A DNA stretch of 64,000 nucleotides. Source: Micromonospora musae (GTDB lineage Bacteria; Actinomycetota; Actinomycetes; Mycobacteriales; Micromonosporaceae). The translations under genes and the position numbers were made by a program. The number at the start of each line of letters is the position of its first letter. Position 1 is the first letter of the stretch. The DNA lies in assembly GCF_003626635.1 (NCBI RefSeq), contig NZ_RAZT01000003.1, forward strand, positions 248,001 to 312,000. The letters are read 5' to 3'. Under the pieces are notes generated by a model that saw only the letters and a list, made by a program, of their open reading frames with translations, was not told the origin of the DNA and did no database searches. Below, piece after piece: positions 9,597-18,987 of the stretch.

Positions 9597-12500
9597 GCGC
9601 CACCTCCTGGGCGGCCGCCCGCGGCGCGGGCGGTACGGCGGCGGGCGCGGCCAGCGCGCTCATCACCGCGTCGTCGACGTCACGGCCGGCGGCTTCGGCG
9701 GTCCGCATGATCTCCAGCACCCGGCGGTAGTCCCGGGGCACCACGGCGGTGAACTCGGCCACCGCCTCCGGCCAGTGCTTGAGCAGCTCCGCGGCGAGCG
9801 CCGAGTCGGTCTCGGCGAAGTGCCGCTGCACCAGCTCGTGCAGCACGGCCTGCTCCTCCTCGCGCAGCGGCGCGAGGTCGACCATCTCGGCGTTGACCTG
9901 GTCGTGGTCGAGCCGGTGGACGAAGGCGGTACCGCCGGACATGCCGGCGGCGAAGTTGCGCCCGGTCGGGCCGAGCACGACCACCGTCCCGCCGGTCATG
10001 TACTCGCAGCCGTGGTCGCCGACCCCCTCGACGACGGCCGCCGCGCCGGAGTTGCGCACCGCGAACCGCTCCCCCACCCGGCCGCGCAGGAACAGCTCGC
10101 CGCCGGTCGCGCCGTACAGGATGGTGTTGCCCGCGACGATCTGGTCCTCGGCCCGCTGCCCGGGCGCGGCGTCCGGGTCGACGAACGGGGCGGTCGGGTC
10201 GGGGCGGACCACGACCCGACCACCGGAGAGCCCCTTGCCGACGTAGTCGTTGGCGTCGCCGTGCAGCCGCAGGGTCACCCCGCGCGGCAGGAACGCGCCG
10301 AAGGACTGCCCGGCGGTGCCGCGCAGCGTCACCTCCACGGTGTCGTCGGGCAGCCCGGCGCCGCCGCGACGGCGAACCACCTCACCGCCGAGCATCGCGC
10401 CGACGCTGCGGTGGTCGTTGCGGATGCCGAGCTCCACGCGGACCGGCGTGCCGTCGCGCAGCGCCGGCTCGGCGAGCGCGATCAGTTCGTTGTCCAGCGC
10501 CCGGTCCAGGCCGTGGTCCTGGGCCCGTACGCCGCGACGGGCCGCGCCCGGCGCCAGTTCGGGCAGGTGCAGCACCGGCGCGAGGTCGAGCCCCTGCGCC
10601 TTCCAGTGCGCGATCGCCGGTACGACGTCGAGCAGCTCGGTGTGCCCGATCGCCTCCTCGATCGAGCGGAAGCCCAGCTCGGCCAGGTAGCCGCGGACCT
10701 CCTCGGCGAGGAAGAGGAAGAAGTTCTCCACGAACTCCGGGGTGCCGGTGAACCGCTCCCGCAGCACCGGGTTCTGGGTGGCGATGCCGACCGGGCAGGT
10801 GTCCAGGTGGCAGACCCGCATCATCACGCAGCCCGCGACGATCAGCGGCGCGGTGGCGAAACCGAACTCCTCGGCGCCGAGCAGCGCCGCGACGAGCACG
10901 TCCCGGCCGGTCTTGAGCTGGCCGTCGACCTGGACGGTGACCCGGTCGCGGAGGTTGTTCAGCAGCAGCGTCTGCTGCGCCTCGGCGAGCCCCAGCTCCC
11001 ACGGCGTGCCGGCGTGCTTCAGCGAGTTCAGCGGGGACGCGCCGGTGCCGCCGTCGTGACCGGAGATCAGGATGACGTCGGCCTTGAGCTTCGCCACGCC
11101 CGCCGCCACGGTGCCGACGCCCACCTCGCTGACCAGCTTGACGTGCACCCGGGCGGCGGGGTTGACGCACTTCAGGTCGTGCACCAGCTGGGCGAGGTCC
11201 TCGATGGAGTAGATGTCGTGGTGCGGCGGCGGGGAGATCAGGCCCACTCCGGGGGTCGCGTGCCGGGTACGGGCGATCCACGGCCAGACCTTGTTGCCGG
11301 GCAGCTGCCCGCCCTCACCGGGCTTCGCCCCCTGGGCCATCTTGATCTGGAGGTCGTCGGCGTTGACCAGGTACTCGGTGGTCACCCCGAACCGGCCGCT
11401 GGCGATCTGCTTGACCGCCGAGCGGCGGGCCGGGTCGTGCAGCCGGTCGACGTCCTCGCCGCCCTCACCGGTGTTGGACTTGCCGCCGAGGCGGTTCATG
11501 GCCACGGCCAGGGTCTCGTGCGCCTCCGCCGAGATCGAGCCGTACGACATGGCGCCCGTGGCGAAGCGCTTCACGATCTCGGTGGCGGGCTCCACCTCGT
11601 CCAGCGGCACGGGCGCGCGCACGTCGGCGCGCAGCGCGAAGAGGCCCCGCAGCGATCCCGCCTCGGCCGCCAGCGCGTCCACCTTGGTGGTGTACCGCTT
11701 GAAGATGTCGTACTGGCGGCTGCGGGTGGCGTGCTGCAGCAGGAAGACCGTCTCGGGGTTGAAGAGGTGCTGCTCCCCGTCGCGGCGCCACTGGTACTCG
11801 CCGCCGACCGCCAGCCGCTCGGAGCCGGGGGCGCCGGCCGCCGGCCAGGCGAGGGCGTGCCGGGCGGCGACCTCGGCGTGGATGCCGGCCAGCCCGACGC
11901 CGCCGATCTTGCTGGGGGTGCCGCGGAAGTAGCGCTCGACCAGGCGATTGTCCAGCCCGACCGCCTCGAAGACCTGCGCGCCGCAGTACGAGGAGACCGT
12001 CGAGATGCCCATCTTCGACATGATCTTCAGGACGCCCTTGCCGAGCGCCTTCACGTAGTTGCGGACCGCGGTGGCCGGCTCCACCCCGACCAGCGCCTTC
12101 GTGGAGATCATGTCCTCCACCGACTCGAAGGCCAGGTACGGGTTGACCGCCGCCGCGCCGTAGCCGATGAGCACCGCCGCGTGGTGCACCTCGCGACAGT
12201 CGCCGGACTCGACGATCAGCGCCACCTGGGTACGGGTCTGCTCGCGGACCAGGTGCTGGTGCACCGCCGCGGTGAGCAGCAGCGACGGGATCGGGGCCAG
12301 GTCCGCGTTGGAGTCGCGGTCGGAGAGGACCAGGATCCGTACGCCGTCCTCGATCGCCTCGGAGACGTGCCGGCAGATCTCGGTCAGCCGCGCCTTCATC
12401 CCGGCCGCGCCCTCCCGGAGGCGGTAGAGCCCGGAGACCCGGACGGCCTTGAAGCCGGGCAGGTCACCGTCCTCGTCGATGGAGAGGATCTTGGCCAGCT

Positions 12501-14259
12501 CGTCGTTGTCGATCACCGGGTAGGGCAGCACGATCTGCCGGCAGCTCGCCGGGCCCGGGTCGAGCAGGTTCCCCTCCGGCCCGATCCGGGAGCCGAGACT
12601 GGTCACCAGCTCCTCCCGGATGGCGTCCAGCGGTGGATTGGTGACCTGCGCGAAGAGCTGGTGGAAGTAGTCGTAGAGCAGCCGCGGCCGGGTGGACAGC
12701 GGCGCGATCGGCGTGTCCGTGCCCATCGAGCCGATCGGCTCCGCGCCGCTGCGCGCCATCGGCGCGAGCAGGATCTTCAGCTCCTCCTCGGTGTAGCCGA
12801 AGGTCTGCTGGCGGCGGCGTACCGAGTCGTGGGTGTAGACGATGTGCTCGCGGGGCGGCAGGTCGGTCAGCTCGATGAGCCCGGCGTGCAGCCACTCCCC
12901 GTACGGCTGCTCGGCGGCCAGCTCGGCCTTGATCTCGTCGTCGTGGACGATCCGCCCGGCGGCGGTGTCGACGAGGAACATCCTGCCCGGCTGGAGCCGC
13001 CCCTTGGCGATCACCCGGGCCGGGTCGAGGTCGAGCACGCCCGCCTCGCTGCCGAGCACCACCAGCCCGTCGTCGGTACGCCACCAGCGCCCCGGACGCA
13101 GCCCGTTGCGGTCGAGCACCGCGCCGACGATCTCGCCGTCGGTGAAGGCGACCGAGGCGGGCCCGTCCCACGGCTCCATGAGGCTGGCGTGGAAGCGGTA
13201 GAAGTCGCGCTCGTCCGGGCGCATGCCCGGGTCGTTCTCCCACGCCTCGGGGATCATCATGAGCACCGCGTGCGGCAGGCTCCGCCCCGCGAGGTGGAGC
13301 AGCTCCAGGACCTCGTCGAAGTTCGCCGAGTCGGAGGCGCCCGGGGTGCAGACCGGGAAGATCCGCCGCAGGTTGCCGGGCACGTCCGGGCTGCGCAGCA
13401 GGGCCTCGCGCGCCTGCATCCAGTTCCGGTTCCCGCGGATGGTGTTGATCTCGCCGTTGTGGGCGATGAACCGGTACGGGTGCGCCAGCGGCCAGGAGGG
13501 GAACGTGTTGGTGGAGAACCGAGAGTGCACGAGCGCGATCGCGCTGGCCAGCCGTTCGTCGGTCAGCTCGGGATAGAACGCCGGCAGCTGGTCGGGGGTG
13601 AGCATGCCCTTCCAGACCATCGTGCGCGCCGACAGCGACGGGAAGTACGCCGGCACGCCCCGCTCGGCGCTCTCCCGCTCGACCTGCTTGCGCAGGCAGA
13701 ACGCCACCCGGTCCAGGTCGAGCCCGCGCAGCGGCGTGCCGGCCGGCCCGGCCGGTGAGTCGGTGAGCCGGCGGGCGGCCAGGAAGAGCTGCCGGACCCG
13801 GGGCATCGCGGCGAGGGCCGTCTCGCCGAGCCCGCTCGGGTCCACCGGCACGTCCCGCCAGCCGAGCAGCTCGGCCCCCTCGACCAGGGCGTACTTGTCG
13901 ACGACGCGGCGGGCGAGCGCCTCGGCGGCGTCGTTGTCGGGGAGGAAGACCAGGCCGGTGGCGTACTCGCCGGCGGGCGGCAGCGGGAAGTCCACCACGG
14001 CACGCAGGAACGCGTCCGGCACCTGGATCATGATGCCCGCGCCGTCGCCGGTGTTCGGCTCGGCGCCACGGGCACCCCGGTGATCGAGCCGGCACAACGC
14101 GGCGAGACCGTTCGCGACGACCGAGTGCGAACGCCGCCCGTGCAGGTCGGCCACGAAGGCCACGCCGCAGGCATCGTGCTCGAACGCGGGATCGTAGAGC
14201 CCCACGGGCCGTGCGGAACCGTGGGTCGGGACCGGCTGCTGCGGGTACGGAAAGGCCAC
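9589..14259 (-). CDS. gltB: Glutamate synthase large (alpha) subunit
   Basis: 1556 residues from GTG 14259, preferred over GTG 14277 because AGGAGG lies just before it. Order: short propeptide, N-terminal nucleophile glutaminase starting at Cys31 ([13 protein letters not shown]), central domain, FMN/2-oxoglutarate synthase domain ([20 protein letters not shown]), [3Fe-4S] cysteines ([15 protein letters not shown]), and C-terminal beta-helix GXGXG domain. The glutaminase releases ammonia from glutamine and channels it to the FMN site, where 2-oxoglutarate becomes glutamate. Processing to expose Cys31 is expected from family knowledge. Overlaps gltD, so translation is coupled. Divergent from a GNAT gene. 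Confidence 0.96.
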
Positions 14260-14391
14260 CGGGCCTCCTGTCGTCACTCAGGGTGGATCATGAAGGGGAC
14301 GACGTCGGCCCGTGGGTCTATTGAGTCTACGTTAGGGCGGGTCGCGCAAGGCCAGTCCAGATTGATCACACCTTCCAGAGTCTGGGACAGG

Positions 14392-14397
14392 TAGTCT
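14392..14397 (+). promoter_or_regulatory. -10 box for a leaderless acetyltransferase transcript
   Basis: TAGTCT ends 6 bases before the GTG at 14404, so transcription would start at or next to the start codon. No Shine-Dalgarno is present. A matching -35 is not obvious. The 14260-14403 gap otherwise holds the gltB promoter, which I cannot place exactly. Confidence 0.5.
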
Positions 14398-14403
14398 CGC
14401 GCG

Positions 14404-15249
14404 GTGGATTCCGCGCACAAGGAACTCTTCGACCGGCTTGAACGTTTCTACGACGCGGTGCCCCGGGACGCGGCCCGGGTCGAGGAACACGGGGCGTTGG
14501 TGCTCTTCGTCCGGAACGAGGCCGGTTTCCCGTTCTACGCCCGCCCTCGGCCGGGCGCGGCCGAGCCGCCGTCGCTGGCCGACGTCAACGCGGTCCGGGA
14601 ACGACAGCGGGAGCTGGGCCTGCCCGAGGCGTTCGAATGGGTGCACGAGACCACTCCGGAGTTCCTGCCGGTGGCCCGCTCGGCGGGGCTCTCCGTGCTC
14701 GAAGCGCCACTGATGGTGCTCGATCCGCAGGAGCTGCCCGATCCGGGAACGCTCGGCGACGTACCCGTGCGGGTGCTCGAACCGGACGCGCCGGACTTCA
14801 CCGCCGCCGTGGCCGCCCGGCGGGCGGTCGCCGCCGTGGCGTTCTCCTACGGGGGCACGGCCCGGGGCGAGGCCGGAGCGGCGCAGCGGGACGCGATCGT
14901 CACCGAGCTGGAGAGCGCCGTGCTCGCCGAGGAGCGCGCCGGCATCAACGACGGCCGGCGGATCTCGGCCCTGGCCGGCACCGCGGCCGAGGGGGCGCTC
15001 GCCAGTGGGATGGCCATGCGCGTCGACGACGTCGCCGAGATCGCCGGGGTGGGCGTGCTACCCGCCGCCCGCCGTCGCGGGCTCGGCGCGGCGGTCACCG
15101 CGACGCTCGCCCGCGAGCTGCTCGCCGCAGGCGCCGAGACGGTGTTCCTCTCGGCGGGCAGCGAGGAGATCGCCCGCGTCTACCTACGCGTCGGTTTCCG
15201 CCGGGTCGGCACCGCCTGCATCGCCGAACCGGCCGCGCTGCTCGGCTGA
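14404..15249 (+). CDS. GNAT-family N-acetyltransferase
   Basis: 281 residues, GTG start, probably leaderless. The C-terminal ~120 residues form a GNAT acetyl-CoA fold: beta-4 strand VDDVAEIAGVGVLPAARRRGLGAAVTATLA carries the pyrophosphate-binding RxxGxG/A motif (RRRGLGAA). It ends with AGAETVFLSAGSEEIARVYLRVGFRRVGTA. The N-terminal half resembles a second degenerate GNAT-like domain (hydrophobic core, no CoA motif). The acceptor substrate is unknown. Divergent from gltB, convergent with the FAD monooxygenase, and not in an operon. Confidence 0.82.
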   Translation: MDSAHKELFDRLERFYDAVPRDAARVEEHGALVLFVRNEAGFPFYARPRPGAAEPPSLADVNAVRERQRELGLPEAFEWVHETTPEFLPVARSAGLSVLEAPLMVLDPQELPDPGTLGDVPVRVLEPDAPDFTAAVAARRAVAAVAFSYGGTARGEAGAAQRDAIVTELESAVLAEERAGINDGRRISALAGTAAEGALASGMAMRVDDVAEIAGVGVLPAARRRGLGAAVTATLARELLAAGAETVFLSAGSEEIARVYLRVGFRRVGTACIAEPAALLG

Positions 15250-15287
15250 GCCGGGCCACGGGGAACCCGCCGGCCGGACGGGACGGT

Positions 15288-16475
15288 TCAGGCCGGGGGA
15301 CGCCACTGGGCCGCCGTGGCGGCTGCGGTGTGGAGCAGCCGCGGCGTGAGGGTGCCCAGCGCCGCGTCCCGGGCGCGCAGCGCCAGCTTGCCGCGGGCCT
15401 GGAGCACCGCCGACATCCGGCGGGTCTGCCGGACCATGCCGGCCGCGCGGGGACGCCGCACCCGGTCGTACGCGGTGACCGCGTCCGGCAGCGTCGACTC
15501 CCGGAGCAGCCCGGCGAGGGTGGCCGCGTCCTCGAACGCGAGGCAGGCGCCCTGCCCCAGGTGCGGTGGCATGGCGTGCGCGGCGTCGCCGAGCAGCACC
15601 ACCCCGCCCGGGCCGGCCGGGAAGCCGTACGCGCGGGGCAGCGGCCGCAGCTCGCGGATCTCCTGCTGAACGAGGTCGGCCGGATCGGTGGCGTCCAGCA
15701 GCGCCGCGATCGGCGCGGGCCAGCCCGCGTACCAGCGGCGCAGCAGCGCGAGCTGGGTCTCCGGTGGCTCGGGGCGGGCCGCGCCGGCGGCGGTGGCCAC
15801 CCAGTAGATGCCGCCCCGGCTGGAGCCGCCCGACGAGCCGCGGTCACCGAGCGAGGCGGAGACGAAGCGGTAGCCGGCCCCGAGCACCTCGCCGCCGACC
15901 CGCTCGTCGGTGGGGAGTTGGGGCGCCCGGTACCAGGGGATGACCGCACGCCAGGCGGCGGAGCCGGAGCTGACCACCTTCGCGCCCGGGGCGAGCCGCT
16001 GGCGGATCTGGCTGTCGGCCCCGTCGGCGGCGACCACCAGGTCGGCCTCGTAGGTCTGCCGGCCGTCGCCCACCGCCGGCCGTTCGCCCGGCTCGACGCG
16101 GACGGTCCGCACGGTCACACCGGTACGCAGCTCGACCCGGTCGCCGAGCCCCGCGATCAAAGCATCGTGCAGGTCCTCCCGGTGCACCACGACCGGCATC
16201 CGGTCGGCCGGCAGCGCCTGCGGCTGCACCAGCCAGTGCCCGTCCGGTCTCCGGATCCCGCCGTCGGGCAGCGGGGTGGCGATCGCGTCGAGCCCCGCGC
16301 CGAGGCCCAGCGCGAGCAGCGCCCGCACCCCGTTGGGCCAGAGCACCACCGCGGTCGGTTCGGGGCGTACCCGGTCGGTCCGCTCCAGCAGCGTGACCTG
16401 CCAGCCGGATCGGGCCAGCGCGCCGGCGACCGACAGGCCGCCGATGCCGGCGCCGACCACCACCGCGCTACGCAT
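15288..16475 (-). CDS. FAD-dependent monooxygenase (salicylate/PHBH type)
   Basis: 395 residues from ATG 16475 with GGAGGAG upstream. Class A flavoprotein monooxygenase. The N-terminal FAD fold is VVVGAGIGGLSVAGALARSGWQVTLLER. The central DG motif is VVAADGADSQIRQRL. The ribityl-binding GD motif is VVLLGDAAHAMPPHLGQGACLAFEDAATLA. Expected to hydroxylate an aromatic or polyketide-like substrate using NAD(P)H and oxygen. It follows lgt on the same strand with a 15-base gap that contains the ribosome site, so the two are probably co-transcribed although functionally unrelated. No aromatic pathway genes are nearby. Confidence 0.87.
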   Translation of the reverse strand: MRSAVVVGAGIGGLSVAGALARSGWQVTLLERTDRVRPEPTAVVLWPNGVRALLALGLGAGLDAIATPLPDGGIRRPDGHWLVQPQALPADRMPVVVHREDLHDALIAGLGDRVELRTGVTVRTVRVEPGERPAVGDGRQTYEADLVVAADGADSQIRQRLAPGAKVVSSGSAAWRAVIPWYRAPQLPTDERVGGEVLGAGYRFVSASLGDRGSSGGSSRGGIYWVATAAGAARPEPPETQLALLRRWYAGWPAPIAALLDATDPADLVQQEIRELRPLPRAYGFPAGPGGVVLLGDAAHAMPPHLGQGACLAFEDAATLAGLLRESTLPDAVTAYDRVRRPRAAGMVRQTRRMSAVLQARGKLALRARDAALGTLTPRLLHTAAATAAQWRPPA

Positions 16476-16490
16476 GGTGTCGCTCCTCCG

Positions 16491-17690
16491 TCAGCTCTCG
16501 CGGTCGGCCGGGCCGGTGCCGCTCGCGCCGGCCCGGTCGTCGGCACGGGCCGGCGCGTCGTCGCGGTTCGGCTCGTCGTCGCCGGCCGACTCCTCGGTGC
16601 GGGACGGCTCGCCGTCGGCGTCGGCCCGGGGCACGTCGGCGGCGGAGTCAGCGGTCACCGGCTCGGCGGGCGCGACACCGGTCTCGCGGTAGACCCGGAA
16701 CTGCTCCTCGTCGACCACCCGGTAGCCGTCGGGGATCGCGGCGCGGGGCTTGGCCTCGCGGACGGAGAGGTCGACCTGGGAGACATCCGACCCGGTCGAC
16801 TCGGCGGCGGCGGGGACGCCGGTGGCGGTCACCGGGATCACGTACTCGCGGGGCCCGCGTACCCGCAGGAAGTAGATCAGCGCGCCGAGGAAGACCAGCC
16901 CGGCGGTCCACACGTTGAGCCGGACGCCGAGGATGGTGTTCGCCTCGTCGGTGCGCATCATCTCGATCCAGAACCGGCCGGCGGTGTAGCCCATCACGTA
17001 GAGGGCGAAGGCCCGGCCGCGGCCGAGGCGGAACTTGCGGTCGAGCAGGAAGACCAGCGCCGCGACGCCGACGTTCCAGATCGCCTCGTAGGCGAACGTC
17101 GGGTGGAAGAGACCCGGTTCGAGGATCGGCTGACCGGTGTCGTCGCGCAGCGCGTGGCCGGGATTGTCCGGGTCCATCCGATGGACCTCGAGACCCCAGG
17201 GCAGGGTGGTGCGGTCACCGAAGAGCTCGTTGTTGAACCAGTTGCCGAACCGGCCGATCGCCTGCGCGAGGGGCAGGCCCGGGGCGAGGGCGTCAGCCAC
17301 CACCGCGAACGGGATGCCCAGCTGTCGGGCGGCGATCCACGCGCCGAGCGCGCCGCCGGCCACCGCCCCCCAGATGCCCAGACCGCCCTCCCAGACGGCG
17401 AAGACCTTCATCGGGTCGCCACCGGCGCCGAAGTACTTCTCCGGCGAGGTGAGCACGTGGTAGATCCGGGCGCCGATGATGCCGGTCGGGACGGCCCAGA
17501 CCGCGATGTCCAGCACCGCGCCCGGCGCCACGCCACGCTGGCGCAATCGGTACTCGGTCACCAGGCAGGCCACCAGGATGCCGGCGATGATGCAGATGGC
17601 GTACGCCCGGACCGGCAGGGGCCCGAGCTGCCAGACGGCGGTCGTCGGGCTGGGCAGGGCCGCCTGGGGGGAGAACGAGGCGAGGGTCAC
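16491..17690 (-). CDS. lgt: Phosphatidylglycerol-prolipoprotein diacylglyceryl transferase
   Basis: 399 residues from GTG 17690 (MTLASFSPQAALPSP); an upstream start at 17729 adds 13 residues not seen in the family. Seven membrane helices are expected. The Lgt signature GRFGNWFNNELFG is intact, and RIYHVLTSPEKYF lies before it. The enzyme transfers diacylglyceryl from phosphatidylglycerol to the lipobox cysteine of prolipoproteins, the first step of lipoprotein maturation; several lipoprotein genes occur at 51.6-54.3 kb. Residues ~275-399 form an acidic, Asp/Glu/Ala-rich cytoplasmic extension absent from E. coli Lgt but common in actinobacteria. Location downstream of trpA matches the usual trp-lgt order, here with three genes between. 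Confidence 0.94.
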   Translation of the reverse strand: MTLASFSPQAALPSPTTAVWQLGPLPVRAYAICIIAGILVACLVTEYRLRQRGVAPGAVLDIAVWAVPTGIIGARIYHVLTSPEKYFGAGGDPMKVFAVWEGGLGIWGAVAGGALGAWIAARQLGIPFAVVADALAPGLPLAQAIGRFGNWFNNELFGDRTTLPWGLEVHRMDPDNPGHALRDDTGQPILEPGLFHPTFAYEAIWNVGVAALVFLLDRKFRLGRGRAFALYVMGYTAGRFWIEMMRTDEANTILGVRLNVWTAGLVFLGALIYFLRVRGPREYVIPVTATGVPAAAESTGSDVSQVDLSVREAKPRAAIPDGYRVVDEEQFRVYRETGVAPAEPVTADSAADVPRADADGEPSRTEESAGDDEPNRDDAPARADDRAGASGTGPADRES

Positions 17691-17778
17691 GGATGCACAC
17701 GGTACCGCTGCGAGGGCCTTGAGTGGCACCCCGGGCGCCGCCTCGGGTCGTCGCGATGACTTCTGGTTTGCGCCACCG

Positions 17779-17784
17779 TAGGCT
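17779..17784 (+). promoter_or_regulatory. -10 box for a leaderless Nudix transcript
   Basis: TAGGCT lies 7 bases before ATG 17792 with no Shine-Dalgarno, the same arrangement seen at several other genes in this window. Confidence 0.55.
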
Positions 17785-17791
17785 CTTTGTC

Positions 17792-18292
17792 ATGAGTCGG
17801 CTCACCTGGGCGGTGGCCGCGGTCGTCACCGACGACGCCGGCCGGGTGCTGCTCTGCCGGCAGTCCCGGGGCGAGCGCCGCCACGCCCTGCCCGGCGGCC
17901 GGCTGCACCGGGCGGAGAGCCCGCTGCCCGCCGTGCTGCGAGACGTCCGGGTCGAGACGGGCTGGGAGATCGAGGTCGTCGACCTGATCGGTCTCTATCA
18001 CCTCAGCGACCCGGCGCCACCCGGACGAGCCGGGCCGCCGTCGGACGTGCTGGTGCACGTGTTCCGGGCCCGGGCCCGGGGTCGCGCGGCGGCGGGCGAG
18101 CCGACGGGCGGTTGCCGGACCTCCTGGCACGACCCGGCCGCTCTGCCGGAGACGCTCACGCCGACCACGCGGGCGGCGCTCACCGATGCCCTCGCCGGCC
18201 GATCCGGGGTGCTGCGCGAACATCCCGCCCCGACTCCGCCAGCACCCAACCAGCGCGCACAGCTTCCGCCGGCGGAACCCGCTCACCCCTGA
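17792..18292 (+). CDS. Nudix-fold protein with imperfect Nudix box
   Basis: 166 residues from ATG 17792. The first ~130 residues follow the Nudix hydrolase fold (LTWAVAAVVTDDAGRVLLCRQSRGERRHALPGG). The Nudix box aligns as G-x5-E-x7-R-D-V-R-V-E-T-G-W. The consensus REUxEExGU therefore has E to D at position two and the first metal-binding glutamate replaced by valine, while the second glutamate is kept. Activity may be weak or lost. The substrate would be a nucleoside diphosphate derivative if active. The C-terminal ~35 residues are Pro/Ala-rich. It sits between lgt (divergent) and an Rrf2 regulator (convergent). Confidence 0.75.
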   Translation: MSRLTWAVAAVVTDDAGRVLLCRQSRGERRHALPGGRLHRAESPLPAVLRDVRVETGWEIEVVDLIGLYHLSDPAPPGRAGPPSDVLVHVFRARARGRAAAGEPTGGCRTSWHDPAALPETLTPTTRAALTDALAGRSGVLREHPAPTPPAPNQRAQLPPAEPAHP

Positions 18293-18314
18293 CCCGCAAC
18301 CCCGACCATGCACC

Positions 18315-18378
18315 GCGCAGATTCACGGAAAGAGTGCGCATTGCGGCGCGAACGGACACTCTTTCCGTGAAAGAGCGC
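18315..18378. terminator. Bidirectional hairpin between Nudix and Rrf2 genes
   Basis: Perfect 15-bp arms TTCACGGAAAGAGTG (18322-18336) and CACTCTTTCCGTGAA (18357-18371), with an outer GCGC/GCGC stem separated by AGA internal loops. The 20-base loop is GC-rich. It lies 22 bases after the Nudix stop and 27 bases after the Rrf2 stop. The AT-rich arms stand out from the local GC content. Confidence 0.75.
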
Positions 18379-18404
18379 GCCCGGGGCGGGGGCGGGTTGA
18401 CCGG

Positions 18405-18884
18405 TCAGGGCTGCGGGGAGAGGAGCCAGGCGCCGATGCGGCTCAGCACGCCGCCGTCGTACTCGCCGACCGCGCCGCTCAGGTCGGCGATCGTCACCTC
18501 TCGCAGCGCGGCCCGCCAGGCGCGGTCGGCGGCGTACATCGTCCGGGCGATCGGGCACGGGGCGGCGCAGGCCTCCTGCGGCCGGGCCAGCGGCCCCCGC
18601 TGCCGGATCTCCGTGCAGACGAACGTCGACCGGGTGCCCTCGATCGCCTCGACCACGTCCAGCACCGTGATCTCAGTTGCCGAGCGGGTCAACACGTACC
18701 CGCCGGACTTGCCCTGGACGGACTGCATCAACCCGGCCCGGGACAGCGCCTGCAGCTGCTTCGCCAGGTACGTCGCCGAGACGCCGTGCAACTCCGCCAG
18801 GCGCGCGGCGGGCACCGGCGCGGCCGACGCGGTCAGCACCACGCAACAGTGCAGAGCCGACTCCACTCCGCCGGACAGTCGCAT
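18405..18884 (-). CDS. Rrf2-family transcriptional regulator
   Basis: 159 residues from ATG 18884. The N-terminal winged helix-turn-helix fits Rrf2 (LAELHGVSATYLAKQLQALSRAGLMQSVQGKSGGYVLTR). The dimerisation helix is followed by a cysteine cluster (FVCTEI...EACAAPCPIA), three cysteines placed as in iron-sulfur Rrf2 sensors such as IscR, NsrR and RsrR. It probably senses redox, nitric oxide or iron-sulfur status. It is divergent from the type II NADH dehydrogenase with a perfect dyad between them, so it likely represses that gene and perhaps itself. The ligand is not determinable here. Confidence 0.87.
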   Translation of the reverse strand: MRLSGGVESALHCCVVLTASAAPVPAARLAELHGVSATYLAKQLQALSRAGLMQSVQGKSGGYVLTRSATEITVLDVVEAIEGTRSTFVCTEIRQRGPLARPQEACAAPCPIARTMYAADRAWRAALREVTIADLSGAVGEYDGGVLSRIGAWLLSPQP

Positions 18885-18890
18885 ACGGTG

Positions 18891-18919
18891 AGCCTAACGA
18901 CAGTCCTTGACCCGGACAA
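18891..18919 (-). promoter_or_regulatory. Promoter of the Rrf2 regulator (leaderless)
   Basis: -10 TAGGCT (18891-18896, minus strand) is 6 bases before the ATG, and -35 TTGTCC (18914-18919) is 17 bp further upstream. No ribosome site is present. Confidence 0.65.
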
Positions 18920-18958
18920 CTGACATCCGAGTATTATCTCGGATAGGAGCAATCCGAG
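18907..18958 (+). promoter_or_regulatory. NADH dehydrogenase promoter with Rrf2-type operator
   Basis: -35 TTGACC (18907-18912) and -10 TATTAT (18932-18937). The -10 box is exactly the spacer of a perfect dyad ATCCGAG (18925-18931) / CTCGGAT (18938-18944). A third half-site ATCCGAG lies at 18952-18958. A repressor bound here would block RNA polymerase. The divergent Rrf2 gene is the obvious candidate. Confidence 0.7.
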
Positions 18959-18987
18959 TTGCCGGACGAACTCCGGCGGAGGGCATA

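Noticed and set aside
9775..13758. 1327-aa plus-strand open frame opposite gltB
   Set aside because: A shadow of a conserved essential gene in GC-rich DNA: His/Arg/Gly/Pro-rich, no domain, no ribosome site.
14637..17759. 1040-aa plus-strand frame across GNAT, monooxygenase and lgt
   Set aside because: It runs through three recognisable genes on other frames or strands and has no domain.
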